NCBI RefSeq assembly: GCF_012939955.1
Contig: NZ_SPMY01000037.1
Coordinates: 45,864 to 109,863, forward strand
Source of the DNA: Candidatus Accumulibacter phosphatis
GTDB taxonomy: Bacteria > Pseudomonadota > Gammaproteobacteria > Burkholderiales > Rhodocyclaceae
Direction of reading: 5' to 3'
Length of the DNA: 64,000 nt
In this document: positions 28,159 to 38,117 of the stretch, one piece after another
Numbering within the stretch: the stretch's first letter is position 1
How the letters are laid out: each line of letters starts with the position of its first letter
The notes under the pieces: generated by a model
Seen by the model: the letters and a program-made list of their open reading frames with translations, nothing else
Database searches by the model: none
What the model was told of the DNA's origin: nothing
Translations under genes and position numbers: made by a program

Positions 28159-30162
28159 TCAGGGCTCCTGAACGGGGGCAGGCGGTGCTGCACGAGGGTC
28201 GGCAACAACGGCGTGCCCGTTCAGGAACAGGGCAGAGCATAGCAGCAAGAAGAACAGGAAGGCAGCCCGCGGCATGTCCAGGAGGCTGGAAAAAACGCCG
28301 ATCCCCATGAAGGCAGTCAATGCGGCCAGCAAATAGGGGGCAAAGTCATGCCTGCGCCCCGGACCGCGAAGCAGATTGACCCAGGCCAGGGCGAGCAGGG
28401 CGAGCAGCAGCAGCAGGCCGATGACCCCCTGGTCAATCAGCATTTCGAGGAACAGGTTGTCGATGTGCCAAGGCACGAAGTAGTGGCGACCGGCAAAGAA
28501 CCAACGCGCCAGCCCGTCGGAAAAGTCGCCATTGTGCAGCAACTGCCGACCCGTGGCGTCAAAGAGGTGCAGCTTGTCGATGTCGATGGCGTCGCCCGAC
28601 CCAGCCAGGAGGCGCAAGCTGAGAAAGCCGAAAGCCGGCGGCCATGCCCCAGCGGAGTCCGGCAGGGAAGCCGTGAATTGCAGCGAGAAATGGTGCCATT
28701 GGGGATCCCCGCCTGGCACGCTGACGACGCTCGAACTGCACGCAGCGTCGTAGAGCAAATGCCGCTGGCAAACAGCGACACGTAGCCTGGCTTGCTGCGG
28801 CGCGCGCAGGTCCATCATCAGCGTATAGCTCCCGTCGTGCAGCGGCAGCACGCGTTGCAGCAGTTCGAAGGCGCTGTCCCGATGGGCGCTGTGCGGCGGA
28901 GCGGAAAGCTGCAAGTAGGCGCCAGCTTCGCGCTCATCAATGACCCGCAGGCGACCCGGAATGGCGCGCTCGGCTACCGCTCGTGAATAGTTGGCGGGGA
29001 AACGACCCAGGCCCCTGCCGAGCAGGAGCTCTGATGGCGAACGCAGCAGGCCCAAGCCGGCCGACCAGTGCTGCAGGCGACTGCCCAGATCGCGCTCGCT
29101 GGCCGACAGCCGCCGGCTCATGAAATCACCGAGGCCGAAGACCGCGAGCGCTTCAAAGATCAGTACCGCCAGCAGCAAACGCCCTCCCCAGACACGCCAG
29201 GGCTCCGGCGGCGGCAACGGTGGAAGCGTCGGCTCGCTGGTCAGCAACAATGTTGGCCGTGCCCGCGACGGCCACGGCACCGACAGCCGCCAGGCCAGCA
29301 GCAGCAGGGAAAGCCCGACACCGAGATAGACGCCACGCGAGAAGCTGGTCAGGCAAGCATAGCCAACGCCCACCGCCAACAGCGCGGCGACACCCCAGCG
29401 CAAGCGATCTGGCGCACGCAACACGGCATAGACGGCAAACGGAACCGCCAGCGCAAGATAGCCGTCAAGCGCCGCGCCACCGACGTGCATTTCCCAGAAC
29501 AAGGCGGTGCTGCGATAGGCAGTCGAAAAGTCGAAGAGCCCCGGATAAGCGCTGCGTTCGTAGATAATCGCCACAGTCACCAGGCCCAGTCCGGTCGCGA
29601 CGCCCGCGGCAAGACGGGACGCCGCCAAGGCGGGTGAACGCGCCTGCAGGCGGTGCAGTGACGGCAAGAGGAGCAAGGCGAAAAACAAGCTCTTGCCGAC
29701 GCGCAAGCTGTTCAAGGGCTCTTCGTAGCCTTGGAACCATCCTGCCAGGGAGGGACCGGCGTCGCCCAGACCGCGCAGCAGGGCCACTGCGTAGGAGACG
29801 GCTAGCGCGCCCAGCCCAAGTCGGGCCAGGCGAAAGCAGGCGTGCTCGGATCCGTCGCCGGGACCGTCATGAGATGTCCGGGCAGCCTTGACCACCAGCA
29901 GATGGGCGTGACAGCCGCTCACCGCTGCCAGCACCAGCAGGTCGAATTCCTCGATGCCAATCCAGCCCGTCCACGCAGAGAAACTGGCGACCGGCAACAG
30001 TGCCGGGAGCACGAACAGGAAGATCGACGGACGCCAGGCGACGGCGAGCCCCCAGGCGACGAAAACGACGCCGAGCATGTTCGGCCACAAGGGATGATGC
30101 ACAGCGATAAACAGCGCGAGCACGCCAGCAATAGCCGCGATCGTTCCGTGCAGCCAGTTCAC
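28159..30162 (-). CDS. O-antigen ligase/polymerase-like membrane protein with lectin-like insert
   Basis: A 667-residue polytopic protein with about 12 hydrophobic segments. The Wzy_C/O-antigen ligase signature is split. SRLQHWSAGLGLL and LLGRGLGRFPANY lie before, and PWHIDNLFLEMLIDQG after, a beta-rich stretch of about 160 residues (roughly 400-565). That insert contains LLHNGDFSDGLARWFFAG, typical of galactose-binding-like beta-sandwiches, placed in the periplasmic loop where sugars are handled. It should polymerise or ligate the exopolysaccharide in the inner membrane. It is larger than the usual PEP-CTERM-locus ligases (about 400). It lies about 300 bp upstream of the sugar transferase gene. 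Confidence 0.82.
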   Translation of the reverse strand: MNWLHGTIAAIAGVLALFIAVHHPLWPNMLGVVFVAWGLAVAWRPSIFLFVLPALLPVASFSAWTGWIGIEEFDLLVLAAVSGCHAHLLVVKAARTSHDGPGDGSEHACFRLARLGLGALAVSYAVALLRGLGDAGPSLAGWFQGYEEPLNSLRVGKSLFFALLLLPSLHRLQARSPALAASRLAAGVATGLGLVTVAIIYERSAYPGLFDFSTAYRSTALFWEMHVGGAALDGYLALAVPFAVYAVLRAPDRLRWGVAALLAVGVGYACLTSFSRGVYLGVGLSLLLLAWRLSVPWPSRARPTLLLTSEPTLPPLPPPEPWRVWGGRLLLAVLIFEALAVFGLGDFMSRRLSASERDLGSRLQHWSAGLGLLRSPSELLLGRGLGRFPANYSRAVAERAIPGRLRVIDEREAGAYLQLSAPPHSAHRDSAFELLQRVLPLHDGSYTLMMDLRAPQQARLRVAVCQRHLLYDAACSSSVVSVPGGDPQWHHFSLQFTASLPDSAGAWPPAFGFLSLRLLAGSGDAIDIDKLHLFDATGRQLLHNGDFSDGLARWFFAGRHYFVPWHIDNLFLEMLIDQGVIGLLLLLALLALAWVNLLRGPGRRHDFAPYLLAALTAFMGIGVFSSLLDMPRAAFLFFLLLCSALFLNGHAVVADPRAAPPAPVQEP

Positions 30163-30288
30163 CGCCCGCCGCCCGAGCAGACACTCGCCACGCCAGCGTG
30201 ACCGCCACTTCCGGTACCCATCCCTCCGCTCCTCCGCGCCCCCTCTCCCCCAGAAAAGCGCTGGCCATGGGCAAGCAGCGGTCGGTCG

Positions 30289-32892
30289 CTAACTGGCCGG
30301 CTTCAGCTCGGCAGCGGCAATCACCGCAGCGCGCCGCCGCTGGATGACGATGACCAGACCCATCAGCAGCAGAGCGGGAATGTAGAACCATTCCTTGGCC
30401 GGCCGTACCGTCGCCACTTCGAGTGCGGTGATGGTGAAACCCTGCTCGATACCGAGTTTCGCCGCACGGCTGCCAAACTTGACCCCCAGGATATCGACCT
30501 GATCACCCGAGGCCATCAGGCTCAGGCCGGCGCTGTTGAGACGCTGCAGCGCCGGTGCCTGCGCACCGAGCGGCAACAGGACGCCCTTGGAGATCTTCTT
30601 GCCATTGATGTCCTCGCCCTCGATCCAGACGCGCAGGCGGTCATCGGCGGGGGCTTGTTCGACGACCTCCATGATCTTGGTCGGCGGCAACTTGTCGTAA
30701 GGCGGATAGATGATGTCCATCCAGAAACCCGGGCGGAACAAGGTGAAGGTCACCAGCAGCAGGAGCACGGCTTCCCACCAGCGGTTGCGAGTCATGAACC
30801 AGCCCTGCGTCGCGGCGGCGAAAAGGAGATTGGCGATGATCGCCGTAGACACCGTCAGGAAGAGGTGTCCGATGCTATCGATGCCGATCAGCAACAACTG
30901 CGTATTGAAGATGAACATGAAGGGCAGGATCGCCGTTCGAATGCTGTAGCCGAAGGCCGTGACACCGACCTTGATCGGGTCGCAGCGCGCTATCCCGGCC
31001 GCGGCATACGACGCCAGGCCCACGGGCGGTGTCACGTCGGCCATCAGTCCGAAATAGAAGACGAACATGTGCACGGCGATCAGCGGCACCAGCAGACCGC
31101 TCTGCGCACCGAGTTCGACGACCACCGGCGCCATCAGCGTGGATACGACGATATAGTTGGCGGTCGTTGGCAGACCCATGCCGAGGATCAGGCAGATCAC
31201 CGCGACCAGGCAGAGCATGATCATCAGGTTGCCGCCCGAGATCAGCTCGACCAGCTCGCTCATCACCAGTCCGATGCCGGTCAGCGTCACGGTACCGACG
31301 ATGATGCCGGCGGCCGCCGTGGCGATACCGATGCCGATCATGTTGCGCGCGCCGGTAACCAGGCCGTCGAGCAGATCCTGAAAGCCCTGACGAATGGCCA
31401 CGCCGGGATCGCCATGCTTGCGGAAGTGCGCAATGATCGGCCTTTGCGTGATCAGGATGAACATCAGGAACACCGTCGCCCAGAAGGCGGACAAGGCCGG
31501 CGAAAGTTCCTCGACCATCAGGTTCCAGATCAGCACCACCACCGGCAGCAGGAAGTGCAGACCCGATTTCAGCGTCGGGCCGGGGTCCGGCAAGTGCTCG
31601 ATAGGCGCATCCGGGTCGTCCATGTGCAATTCTGGATAACGGGTACCGAACTTCAGCAGGCCGATGTAGGCCGCCATCATCACCACGCCGACAATATAGA
31701 TCGAGGCATCACCGAAGACGTCCTTGAGCCAGCCAAAGCCGTAGTAAACGATGCCGGCAAGGATGACCATTCCGGAAACGGTCATCAGGAAGGAAATCAT
31801 GCGCTGGCTCAAGCTGTCCTCGTGCACGTGCGGAATGCCACGGATGTCGGCCTTCATCGCTTCCAGGTGCACGATGTAGAACAGCGCGATGTAGGAGATC
31901 AGCGCCGGCAGGATGGCGTGCTTGAGCACCTGCGTGTAGGGAATGCCGACGTACTCGACCATCAGGAAAGCCGCAGCGCCCATCACCGGCGGCATGATCT
32001 GACCGTCGACCGAAGCCGCGACCTCGACGGCGGCGGCCTTGTCAGGACGATAGCCGACCCGCTTCATGAGCGGAATGGTGAAAGTTCCGGTGGTCACGAC
32101 ATTGGCGATCGACGACCCGGAAATCAGCCCGGTGCATGCCGAAGCAACGACTGCCGCCTTGGCCGGACCACCACGCAGGTGACCGAGCAGCGAGATGGCC
32201 GACTTGATGAAATAGTTGCCGGCACCGGCGGTTTCCAGAAGGGCGCCGAACAACACGAAGAGGAAGATGAAGCCCGATGAAACACCCAGCGCAACGCCAA
32301 AGACGCCTTCGGTGCTCAACCACAGGTGCGACATGCCCTTGCCGAGAGACGCTCCCTTGTGGGCGATAAGGTCCGGCATGTGCGGACCGAGAAAAATGTA
32401 GCCAATGAAGATCGCCGCCAGAATCACCATCGGCAGGCCCAGCGCGCGCCGTGCCGCTTCGAGCAGCAGGATTATGCCGGCGACCGAGGCGACCAGGTCG
32501 AGCGTCGTCGGCTGACCGGGTCGCGTGGACAACTCGGAGTAGAAGACGAAGAGATACGAGGCGCAGAAAACGCCGACCAGGGCCAGCACCCAGTCCACAG
32601 GCGGCACATAGGCCCGCGGTGAGCTCTTGAAGGCAGGGTAGGCGAGATAAGCGAGAAAGATGGCAAAAGCCAGATGGACCGAACGCGACTCGGTGTCATT
32701 GAGCACCAGGATGCCCAGCGAATACGGCAGCGGCGAAGCGATCCAGAGTTGGAACAGCGACCAGGCCAGGGCCGTAAACATGATCAGTTTGGCGACCGCG
32801 CCAGTCGGCTTGCGACCACCGGTGTCTGCTTCGGCAACCAGTTGTTTGAGTTGCTCGTCCGTCAGGACGGCCTCGGTTTCTTTTTCAGCCAT
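30289..32892 (-). CDS. TRAP transporter fused permease (4TM/12TM), TAXI type
   Basis: An 867-residue permease in which the small and large TRAP subunits are fused. It has about 18 hydrophobic segments and conserved SGSSIANVVTTGTFTIPLMK, MPPVMGAAAFLMVEY and GMGLPTTANYIVVSTLM stretches of the large subunit. A soluble stretch near the C-terminus (about residues 715-840, including GDQVDILGVKFGSRAAKLG) resembles the DUF3394/PDZ-like module of this subfamily, followed by a final helix. It drives sodium- or proton-coupled uptake of the ligand caught by the TAXI protein encoded upstream. ATG 32892 is preceded by GGAG; a TTG at 32916 is less likely. Confidence 0.95.
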   Translation of the reverse strand: MAEKETEAVLTDEQLKQLVAEADTGGRKPTGAVAKLIMFTALAWSLFQLWIASPLPYSLGILVLNDTESRSVHLAFAIFLAYLAYPAFKSSPRAYVPPVDWVLALVGVFCASYLFVFYSELSTRPGQPTTLDLVASVAGIILLLEAARRALGLPMVILAAIFIGYIFLGPHMPDLIAHKGASLGKGMSHLWLSTEGVFGVALGVSSGFIFLFVLFGALLETAGAGNYFIKSAISLLGHLRGGPAKAAVVASACTGLISGSSIANVVTTGTFTIPLMKRVGYRPDKAAAVEVAASVDGQIMPPVMGAAAFLMVEYVGIPYTQVLKHAILPALISYIALFYIVHLEAMKADIRGIPHVHEDSLSQRMISFLMTVSGMVILAGIVYYGFGWLKDVFGDASIYIVGVVMMAAYIGLLKFGTRYPELHMDDPDAPIEHLPDPGPTLKSGLHFLLPVVVLIWNLMVEELSPALSAFWATVFLMFILITQRPIIAHFRKHGDPGVAIRQGFQDLLDGLVTGARNMIGIGIATAAAGIIVGTVTLTGIGLVMSELVELISGGNLMIMLCLVAVICLILGMGLPTTANYIVVSTLMAPVVVELGAQSGLLVPLIAVHMFVFYFGLMADVTPPVGLASYAAAGIARCDPIKVGVTAFGYSIRTAILPFMFIFNTQLLLIGIDSIGHLFLTVSTAIIANLLFAAATQGWFMTRNRWWEAVLLLLVTFTLFRPGFWMDIIYPPYDKLPPTKIMEVVEQAPADDRLRVWIEGEDINGKKISKGVLLPLGAQAPALQRLNSAGLSLMASGDQVDILGVKFGSRAAKLGIEQGFTITALEVATVRPAKEWFYIPALLLMGLVIVIQRRRAAVIAAAELKPAS

Positions 32893-32921
32893 GTGCTCAA
32901 TCTCCGCAGACTTCAAAGTAA

Positions 32922-32942
32922 GACGGCCCCGTCGGGGCCGTC
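32922..32942 (-). terminator. Hairpin between TAXI gene and TRAP permease gene
   Basis: A perfect 9-bp stem GACGGCCCC / GGGGCCGTC with a 3-nt loop and no T-tract. In this position it may protect or attenuate the transcript so that more binding protein than permease is made. Confidence 0.45.
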
Positions 32943-33012
32943 GGCGGGGCTACCGGGAACGGCTGACAATAACTACTCGACTGCGCGCCGCTCCCGCATG
33001 CTTCCGACCGCG

Positions 33013-33978
33013 TTACATCCAGCCCTTCTCCTTGTAGTACTTCACAGCGCCGTCGTGCAGGGGTGCGGCCAGGCCATTCTTGATCATTTCCTTCGGATCG
33101 AGGTGCGCGAAAGCCGGATGCAGCTTCTTGAAGTCGTCCAGGTTGTCGAAGACCGCTTTTACCATCGCATAGACCACGTCATTGGAAACCTTCGACGACG
33201 AGACAAAGGCCGCAACCACGCCGAAGGTGTTCGTCGGGTTCGGGTTGTGCGCGTACATTCCACCCGGGATGCTCACCGCCGCGTAGTAGGGATAGGTCTT
33301 GACCAGTTTGTCGACTGCCGGTCCGATGATATTGATCAGTTGTGCGTGGCAGGTGGTGGTCGGGTCCTGGATATTCGCCGACGGGTTGCCGACGACGTAG
33401 GCGAAGCCGTCGATCTTGTTGTCGCACAGCGCTGCGCCGTGTTCATCGGCCTTCATCTCGGACACCAGAGAGAAGTCGCTGGTTTTCATGCCCAACGCGG
33501 GCAGCAGGATATCCATGGTCGCGCGCTGTCCGGAACCCGGATTGCCGATGTTGAAGCGCTTGCCCTTGAAGTCGAGCAGCGATACGACCTTGGCGTCCTC
33601 GCGGGCGAGCACGACCAGCGGTTCGGGATGAATCGAGAAGACCGAACGCAAGTCGCCAAAGGCTGCCCCCTTGAACTGGTTTTCTCCCTTCAGCGCGTTG
33701 TACGCCACGTCGGACTGAGCAACGCCAAAGTCAAGCTCACCGGCCTTGATGGTATTGACGTTATAGACCGAGCCGCCGGTACTTTCGACCGAGCAGCGAA
33801 TGCCGTGCGTCGCCCTTTCCTTGTTCATCAGGCGGCAGATCGCGCCGCCCGCCGCGTAGTACACGCCGGTCACGCCACCCGTACCGATGGTGACGAACTT
33901 CTGTTGGGCGAACGCCGTTGGGCTGGCGACGCTGGCGGCAATGGCAAGGGCTGCGGCAAGAGCGGTAAGTTTGTTCAA
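33013..33978 (-). CDS. TAXI family TRAP transporter solute-binding subunit
   Basis: A 321-residue periplasmic binding protein. A signal peptide ([22 protein letters not shown]) is followed by [19 protein letters not shown], the standard opening of the TAXI (TRAP-associated extracytoplasmic immunogenic) family, whose members often bind glutamate or other dicarboxylates. TTG 33978 is chosen as the start since AAGGAG lies 7 nt upstream and it begins the signal peptide exactly; the ATG/GTG alternatives upstream to 34080 add unlikely sequence. The gene is followed by its permease after a hairpin. The ligand cannot be read from sequence. Confidence 0.93.
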   Translation of the reverse strand: MNKLTALAAALAIAASVASPTAFAQQKFVTIGTGGVTGVYYAAGGAICRLMNKERATHGIRCSVESTGGSVYNVNTIKAGELDFGVAQSDVAYNALKGENQFKGAAFGDLRSVFSIHPEPLVVLAREDAKVVSLLDFKGKRFNIGNPGSGQRATMDILLPALGMKTSDFSLVSEMKADEHGAALCDNKIDGFAYVVGNPSANIQDPTTTCHAQLINIIGPAVDKLVKTYPYYAAVSIPGGMYAHNPNPTNTFGVVAAFVSSSKVSNDVVYAMVKAVFDNLDDFKKLHPAFAHLDPKEMIKNGLAAPLHDGAVKYYKEKGWM

Positions 33979-34280
33979 AGTTGTCTCCTTCAATATGTTT
34001 AAGCGACGGGAACGAGGCATCCCGCGACCAGGCAGGGTGGCAGTGTGATTATGGGAAAGTGAGAAAAACTTCGCCACCACCGCATCAACTCAGCGCCACT
34101 TTTTGAGCAGTCATCCGTCAGTCATGCCCGTTCCAGTCGGCACGCTGGCTGACATCAATCTACCGAAACATGGCGCCTCGTGCAAGCGACGAAAAGCAAC
34201 GCGCTACGACTCTACACACAAAACGCGCTCACGCCCGGACCAATTCCAGGCAAATATTTGCTACCAATTCAGCGCCGCAG
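33979..34280. other. Intergenic region upstream of TAXI gene
   Basis: About 300 bp between the TAXI gene and the enoyl-CoA hydratase operon, both on the minus strand. It should carry the TAXI-TRAP promoter, but I find no convincing promoter boxes, terminator or small gene. Confidence 0.4.
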
Positions 34281-35069
34281 TCATTCCTTGAGCATCCTGT
34301 GCACCGCATCCAGATGCTCCACTTCGTTATGGCACATCCCCTGAAAAGCAGCGCAAATATCGAGAAAGTCTTTTAACTCCATGCGTTGCGCCATTTTCAT
34401 CAATCGTTTGCTAAGGCGCAGCGCCTTCGGCGGTTGCGCCGCGATGCGCGCAGCGAGATCGAGCGCCGCAGGCACCAAGCGCTCCGGCTCGACGACGTCA
34501 AGCACGATCCCCAGCGCCTTGGCCTCCTCGGCGCCGACCAGGCGTCCGGTCAGCGTCAGCTCGAAAGCTTGCTGGTAGCCAATCAGCCGCTGCATGAACC
34601 AGGCACCGCCGTCGCCGGGAATAATGCCCAGATTGAGAAAAGTCTCGCCGAACTTGGCCCGCCGCGACGCCAGGCGGATATCGGCCATGTTGGCCAGATC
34701 GAAGCCAGCGCCGATCGCCGCACCGTTCACCGCCGCAATGATCGGAATCTCGACCTCGCTCAGTGCCAACGGGATGCGCTGGATGCCACGCCGATAGCGC
34801 TGCGCGACTTCGGCCACATCGCCCGCGAAATCACCGCTGCGTTTGGCCATGTCCTTGACGTTGCCACCGGCCGAGAAAGCGGCGCCAGCACCGGTAATCA
34901 CCAGCACCGACACCTCGTCGCAGCGGTTGACCCAGTCAGCAACGCTGACGATGTCATCGATCAGCTGCGTTCCGGTAAGGGCGTTGCGGACGTCGTCGCG
35001 ATTGAGGGTGAGAAGCGCCACACGGCCGTCGACTTCGAGCAGGGCATCGGTGACTTGCGGGATGCTCAT
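34281..35069 (-). CDS. Enoyl-CoA hydratase/isomerase family protein
   Basis: A 262-residue crotonase-fold enzyme. The CoA/oxyanion loops are AFSAGGNVKDM and NGAAIGAGFDLANMAD, with FGETFLNLGIIPGDGG following. The Glu that normally activates water in hydratases (the E of a G-x-E-L pattern) is Asp here (GFDL), while the second Glu position is kept in GETF. The reaction may therefore be isomerase-like or altered. The start ATG 35069 overlaps the stop of the acyl-CoA synthetase gene (ATGA). It belongs to a three-gene acyl-CoA operon. Family certain, reaction uncertain. Confidence 0.9.
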   Translation of the reverse strand: MSIPQVTDALLEVDGRVALLTLNRDDVRNALTGTQLIDDIVSVADWVNRCDEVSVLVITGAGAAFSAGGNVKDMAKRSGDFAGDVAEVAQRYRRGIQRIPLALSEVEIPIIAAVNGAAIGAGFDLANMADIRLASRRAKFGETFLNLGIIPGDGGAWFMQRLIGYQQAFELTLTGRLVGAEEAKALGIVLDVVEPERLVPAALDLAARIAAQPPKALRLSKRLMKMAQRMELKDFLDICAAFQGMCHNEVEHLDAVHRMLKE

Positions 35070-37255
35070 GACGACATCTCCTTTGGCGCGACTGCTTCGC
35101 GGCTGACGATTATCCGCGCATCAACGATCGCATAACCATCGCTCAGGGCGATGACCGGGTTGAGGTCCAGTTCGACCAGTTCCGGATAAGCCTCGACGAT
35201 GCTCGACACTTTCAGCAGCAAGTCGACCAGCGCCGCCTTGTCGACGGCCGCTTCGCCGCGCGCGCCGGCAAGAATCTTGCGCGACTTGATCTGTTCGAGC
35301 ATTGACGACGCGTCATGCGGCGACAGCGGAATGGCACGGAAAGCAACATCCTCGAGGATCTCGACGAAAATGCCGCCCAGCCCGAACATCAATACCGGCC
35401 CGAAAATGGGATCGCGAATGACACCAATGATGACCTCGACCCCCTTGCGCGCCATCGGCGTCAGCAGCACGCCCTTGATCACCGCCTGCGGATCGTAGGC
35501 CCGGCTGGCGGCCATGATCTCGTCGAAAGCGCTGCGCATGCCGGCTTCGCCGCGCACATTGAGCTTGACGCCACCGGCATCCGACTTGTGCAGGATATCC
35601 TTGGAAACCACCTTCATGGCCAGCGGCTGATCGCCGAAGCGCGCCGCAAAACTGGCCAGATCGTCAGGCGAACTGGCCAGCAGCTCTTCCGGTACGGCAA
35701 GGCCGTGCGCGCGCAGCAGGTTCTTGGCTTCGAATTCGAAGAGGTCGCGGCCCTCGCTCCGAGCAGTGGCAAAAGCGAGCTGCCCTTGGCGGCTGGGCAG
35801 CACCGTCGGCAGGCTTTTCTGGCCGCTGCTCGCCGCCAGATAAATGCCGCGTTCGCCCAGGGCTGCCAGGACGCGCACGGCGTGTTCAATCGAACTGTAG
35901 ACCGGCACACCGGCTTCGTGCAGTCGGCGCAAGGCCGGCGGATTGACCGGCGCGTAGAGGCTATAGACGATCAGCGGTTTAGCGCAGTTGCGCGCCAGTT
36001 CGATCATCGCTTCGGCGCCACGCATTTCGCTGCCGAGCAGGTCTTCAGCAAAACGCGTGTAATAGCCACCGAACATGCCGACCAGGAAAATGCTGTCGAC
36101 ATTGTCGTCCTCGGCGACGATTTCCAGGCAATCGGCGAGCAGTGCCGGGTTGGCGTCGCTACTGCCGGCGACGTCCACAGGATTGACCAGCGAGGCCTGC
36201 GGGAAAAGGATTTCGCCGAGGCGTCTTTGCGTTGCCGCGCTCAGCTCGGCCAGCTCAAGTCCGGCTTCGGCGAGGCGATCGCAGGCGATGGTCGCCTGAC
36301 CGCCACCGTCGGCGACGACCACCACGCGCTTGCCACCCGCCTTCTGCAACAGCCCCAGACCTTCGGCGACCGGCAGAATTTCGTCCGAATGCTGCACCAC
36401 GCTGACGCCGACCTGACGCAGGACGTCGACCGTCATCGCATAGCTGCCGGCCAGGGCGCCGGTGTGCGAACTGGCCGCCTTCCGACCCGCCGCTGTTGAT
36501 CCAGACTTATACACCACCACCGGTTTCAGCGCCGTGATTTCGCGCGCCGCGTCAAGGAAGCGACGCCCGTCACGAAAGCCTTCGACGTATAGCGTCGCGA
36601 CAAGCGTCTGCGAATCTTCGCCAAGGTAGCGCAGATAATCATTGAAGCCAATATCGGCCTGGTTACCCGGCCCGGCGTAGGTGCTGAAGCCAACGTGACC
36701 GTTGCGCTCGGCTTCCAGCACCAGCGACAACAGCATGTTGCCCGATTGCGAGATGAGGCCGATACCGCCGGCCTTGACATTGCTCAGCGCCAGCAGGTTC
36801 AGCTTCTTGTGCAGGTTGAACATCCCCGAGGTGTTCGGGCCAATGACCCGTACGCCGCTCTGGCGTGCGGCAGCCAGCATTTCCTGCTCCAGCTGTATAC
36901 CTTCCGGGCGGCCCGTCTCGCGAAAGCCGCTGGCCAGGATCACCGCCCCCTTGACCCCCTTCTTGCCGCATTCGACCAGCAAAGCCGGAACCGAGGAAGC
37001 CGGCGTGCAAATCAGCGCCAGATCGGCGGTGCCCGGAATGTCTGCCAGAGACGGGTAGGCCTTGACGCCAAGAACCCGATCCACCCGCGGATTGATGGGG
37101 TAGATTTTGCCCGCGTAGCCGTCCTTGATCAGCCCGACCATGGCCTTGTAGCCACGCTTGGTGGGATCGGTCGAGGCGCCGATGATGGCGATCGAGTCGG
37201 GGGCGAGAAAATCGTGCAGCGGGCTGCGCGTGCTTGCCGGTTCGGTAGTCGTCAT
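35066..37255 (-). CDS. ADP-forming acyl-CoA synthetase (acetate--CoA ligase family)
   Basis: A 729-residue fused alpha/beta acyl-CoA synthetase (NDP-forming). The N-terminal CoA-binding Rossmann domain has SIAIIGASTDPTKRG, then ligase domains with GLISQSGNMLLSL and the segment ASSHTGALAGS, whose His is the phosphorylated residue in this family. The C-terminal ATP-grasp domain has PLAMKVVSKDILHKSDAGGV and FGLGGIFVEILEDV. It interconverts an acid, ATP and CoA with acyl-CoA, ADP and phosphate. It lies between two enoyl-CoA hydratase genes, which suggests breakdown of an aromatic or unsaturated acid. The acid itself cannot be told from sequence. Confidence 0.93.
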   Translation of the reverse strand: MTTTEPASTRSPLHDFLAPDSIAIIGASTDPTKRGYKAMVGLIKDGYAGKIYPINPRVDRVLGVKAYPSLADIPGTADLALICTPASSVPALLVECGKKGVKGAVILASGFRETGRPEGIQLEQEMLAAARQSGVRVIGPNTSGMFNLHKKLNLLALSNVKAGGIGLISQSGNMLLSLVLEAERNGHVGFSTYAGPGNQADIGFNDYLRYLGEDSQTLVATLYVEGFRDGRRFLDAAREITALKPVVVYKSGSTAAGRKAASSHTGALAGSYAMTVDVLRQVGVSVVQHSDEILPVAEGLGLLQKAGGKRVVVVADGGGQATIACDRLAEAGLELAELSAATQRRLGEILFPQASLVNPVDVAGSSDANPALLADCLEIVAEDDNVDSIFLVGMFGGYYTRFAEDLLGSEMRGAEAMIELARNCAKPLIVYSLYAPVNPPALRRLHEAGVPVYSSIEHAVRVLAALGERGIYLAASSGQKSLPTVLPSRQGQLAFATARSEGRDLFEFEAKNLLRAHGLAVPEELLASSPDDLASFAARFGDQPLAMKVVSKDILHKSDAGGVKLNVRGEAGMRSAFDEIMAASRAYDPQAVIKGVLLTPMARKGVEVIIGVIRDPIFGPVLMFGLGGIFVEILEDVAFRAIPLSPHDASSMLEQIKSRKILAGARGEAAVDKAALVDLLLKVSSIVEAYPELVELDLNPVIALSDGYAIVDARIIVSREAVAPKEMSS

Positions 37256-37256
37256 C

Positions 37257-38039
37257 TCAGCAGCCCTTGAAGACCGGCAGGCGCTTTTCGGCGAAGGCGT
37301 CGATGCCCTCCCGCCAGTCCTGCGTGCTGCCGACGAAAGTCATTCCCTCGAGCTCGGCGGTCAGTGCGGCGTCGAGCGTACGTTCCGCAGCCATGTTCAG
37401 CTGTTCCTTGGCCAGTTGCATCGACAAGGGCGCCTTGCCGGCGATCCGCGCTGCGAATTCACGCGCCGCGTCGAGAAAGCCGGCATCGGGCAGGACGCGA
37501 TTGGCCAGGCCGATGCGTACCGCCTCTTCGCCCTTGATTCGTTCGCCGAGAAAGACCAGTTCGCGCGCCTTGGCCAGCCCGACCAGGCGCGGCAGCAGAT
37601 AAGTGACGCCACCGCCGAGAAACGTGCCGATACTCACCTCGGGCAGGCCGATCTGCGCGCTCTCGGCCATCACAATGAAGTCCGAAGCGATCGCCATTTC
37701 GGCACCGGCGCCGAGCGCAAAACCATTGACCGCGGCAACGACCGGCTTCGACAACAACAGCAGCCGCTTGCAGACTCGCTGCTCGCCCAGCAGATACTGG
37801 CGTCGCTCGAAGGCCGTTCGGCCCGCCTTATGGGCCTTGAGGTCAGCGCCAACGCAGAAGGCCCGGCCCTCGCCGGTCAACAGCACCACCCGTACGTCGC
37901 GGTCGGCTTCGGCGACGCCAAGCGCGGCGTTGACTTCGTCGTAGAGTTGCTGCGTGACCGCGTTGAGCCGCTCGGGTCGGTTCAAACGGATTTCTGCGAT
38001 CCCGTCGGCCGATCGATAAATGATCGTTTCGCTCTGCAT
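37257..38039 (-). CDS. Enoyl-CoA hydratase
   Basis: A 260-residue crotonase-superfamily enzyme. It keeps both catalytic glutamates of true hydratases, in NGFALGAGAEMAIASD and GLPEVSIGTFLGGG, with the CoA loop AFCVGADLKAHK. It should hydrate trans-2-enoyl-CoA to 3-hydroxyacyl-CoA. It is the first gene of the operon, one base upstream of the acyl-CoA synthetase gene. The retained glutamates contrast with the altered copy at the operon's end, so the two paralogues probably do different steps. Confidence 0.92.
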   Translation of the reverse strand: MQSETIIYRSADGIAEIRLNRPERLNAVTQQLYDEVNAALGVAEADRDVRVVLLTGEGRAFCVGADLKAHKAGRTAFERRQYLLGEQRVCKRLLLLSKPVVAAVNGFALGAGAEMAIASDFIVMAESAQIGLPEVSIGTFLGGGVTYLLPRLVGLAKARELVFLGERIKGEEAVRIGLANRVLPDAGFLDAAREFAARIAGKAPLSMQLAKEQLNMAAERTLDAALTAELEGMTFVGSTQDWREGIDAFAEKRLPVFKGC

Positions 38040-38117
38040 CTCTAGCGCTCCTCTTCTCTCGGTAAGTGAACGAGTCGGCGCGACCCGAAGAGCGGCGAGC
38101 CGCGCCGCCGGCCGCTC

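Noticed and set aside
30655..32280. A 541-codon plus-strand frame
   Set aside because: It is antisense to the TRAP permease, rich in His, Gln, Arg and Asp as expected of a GC-rich shadow frame, and has no domain pattern.
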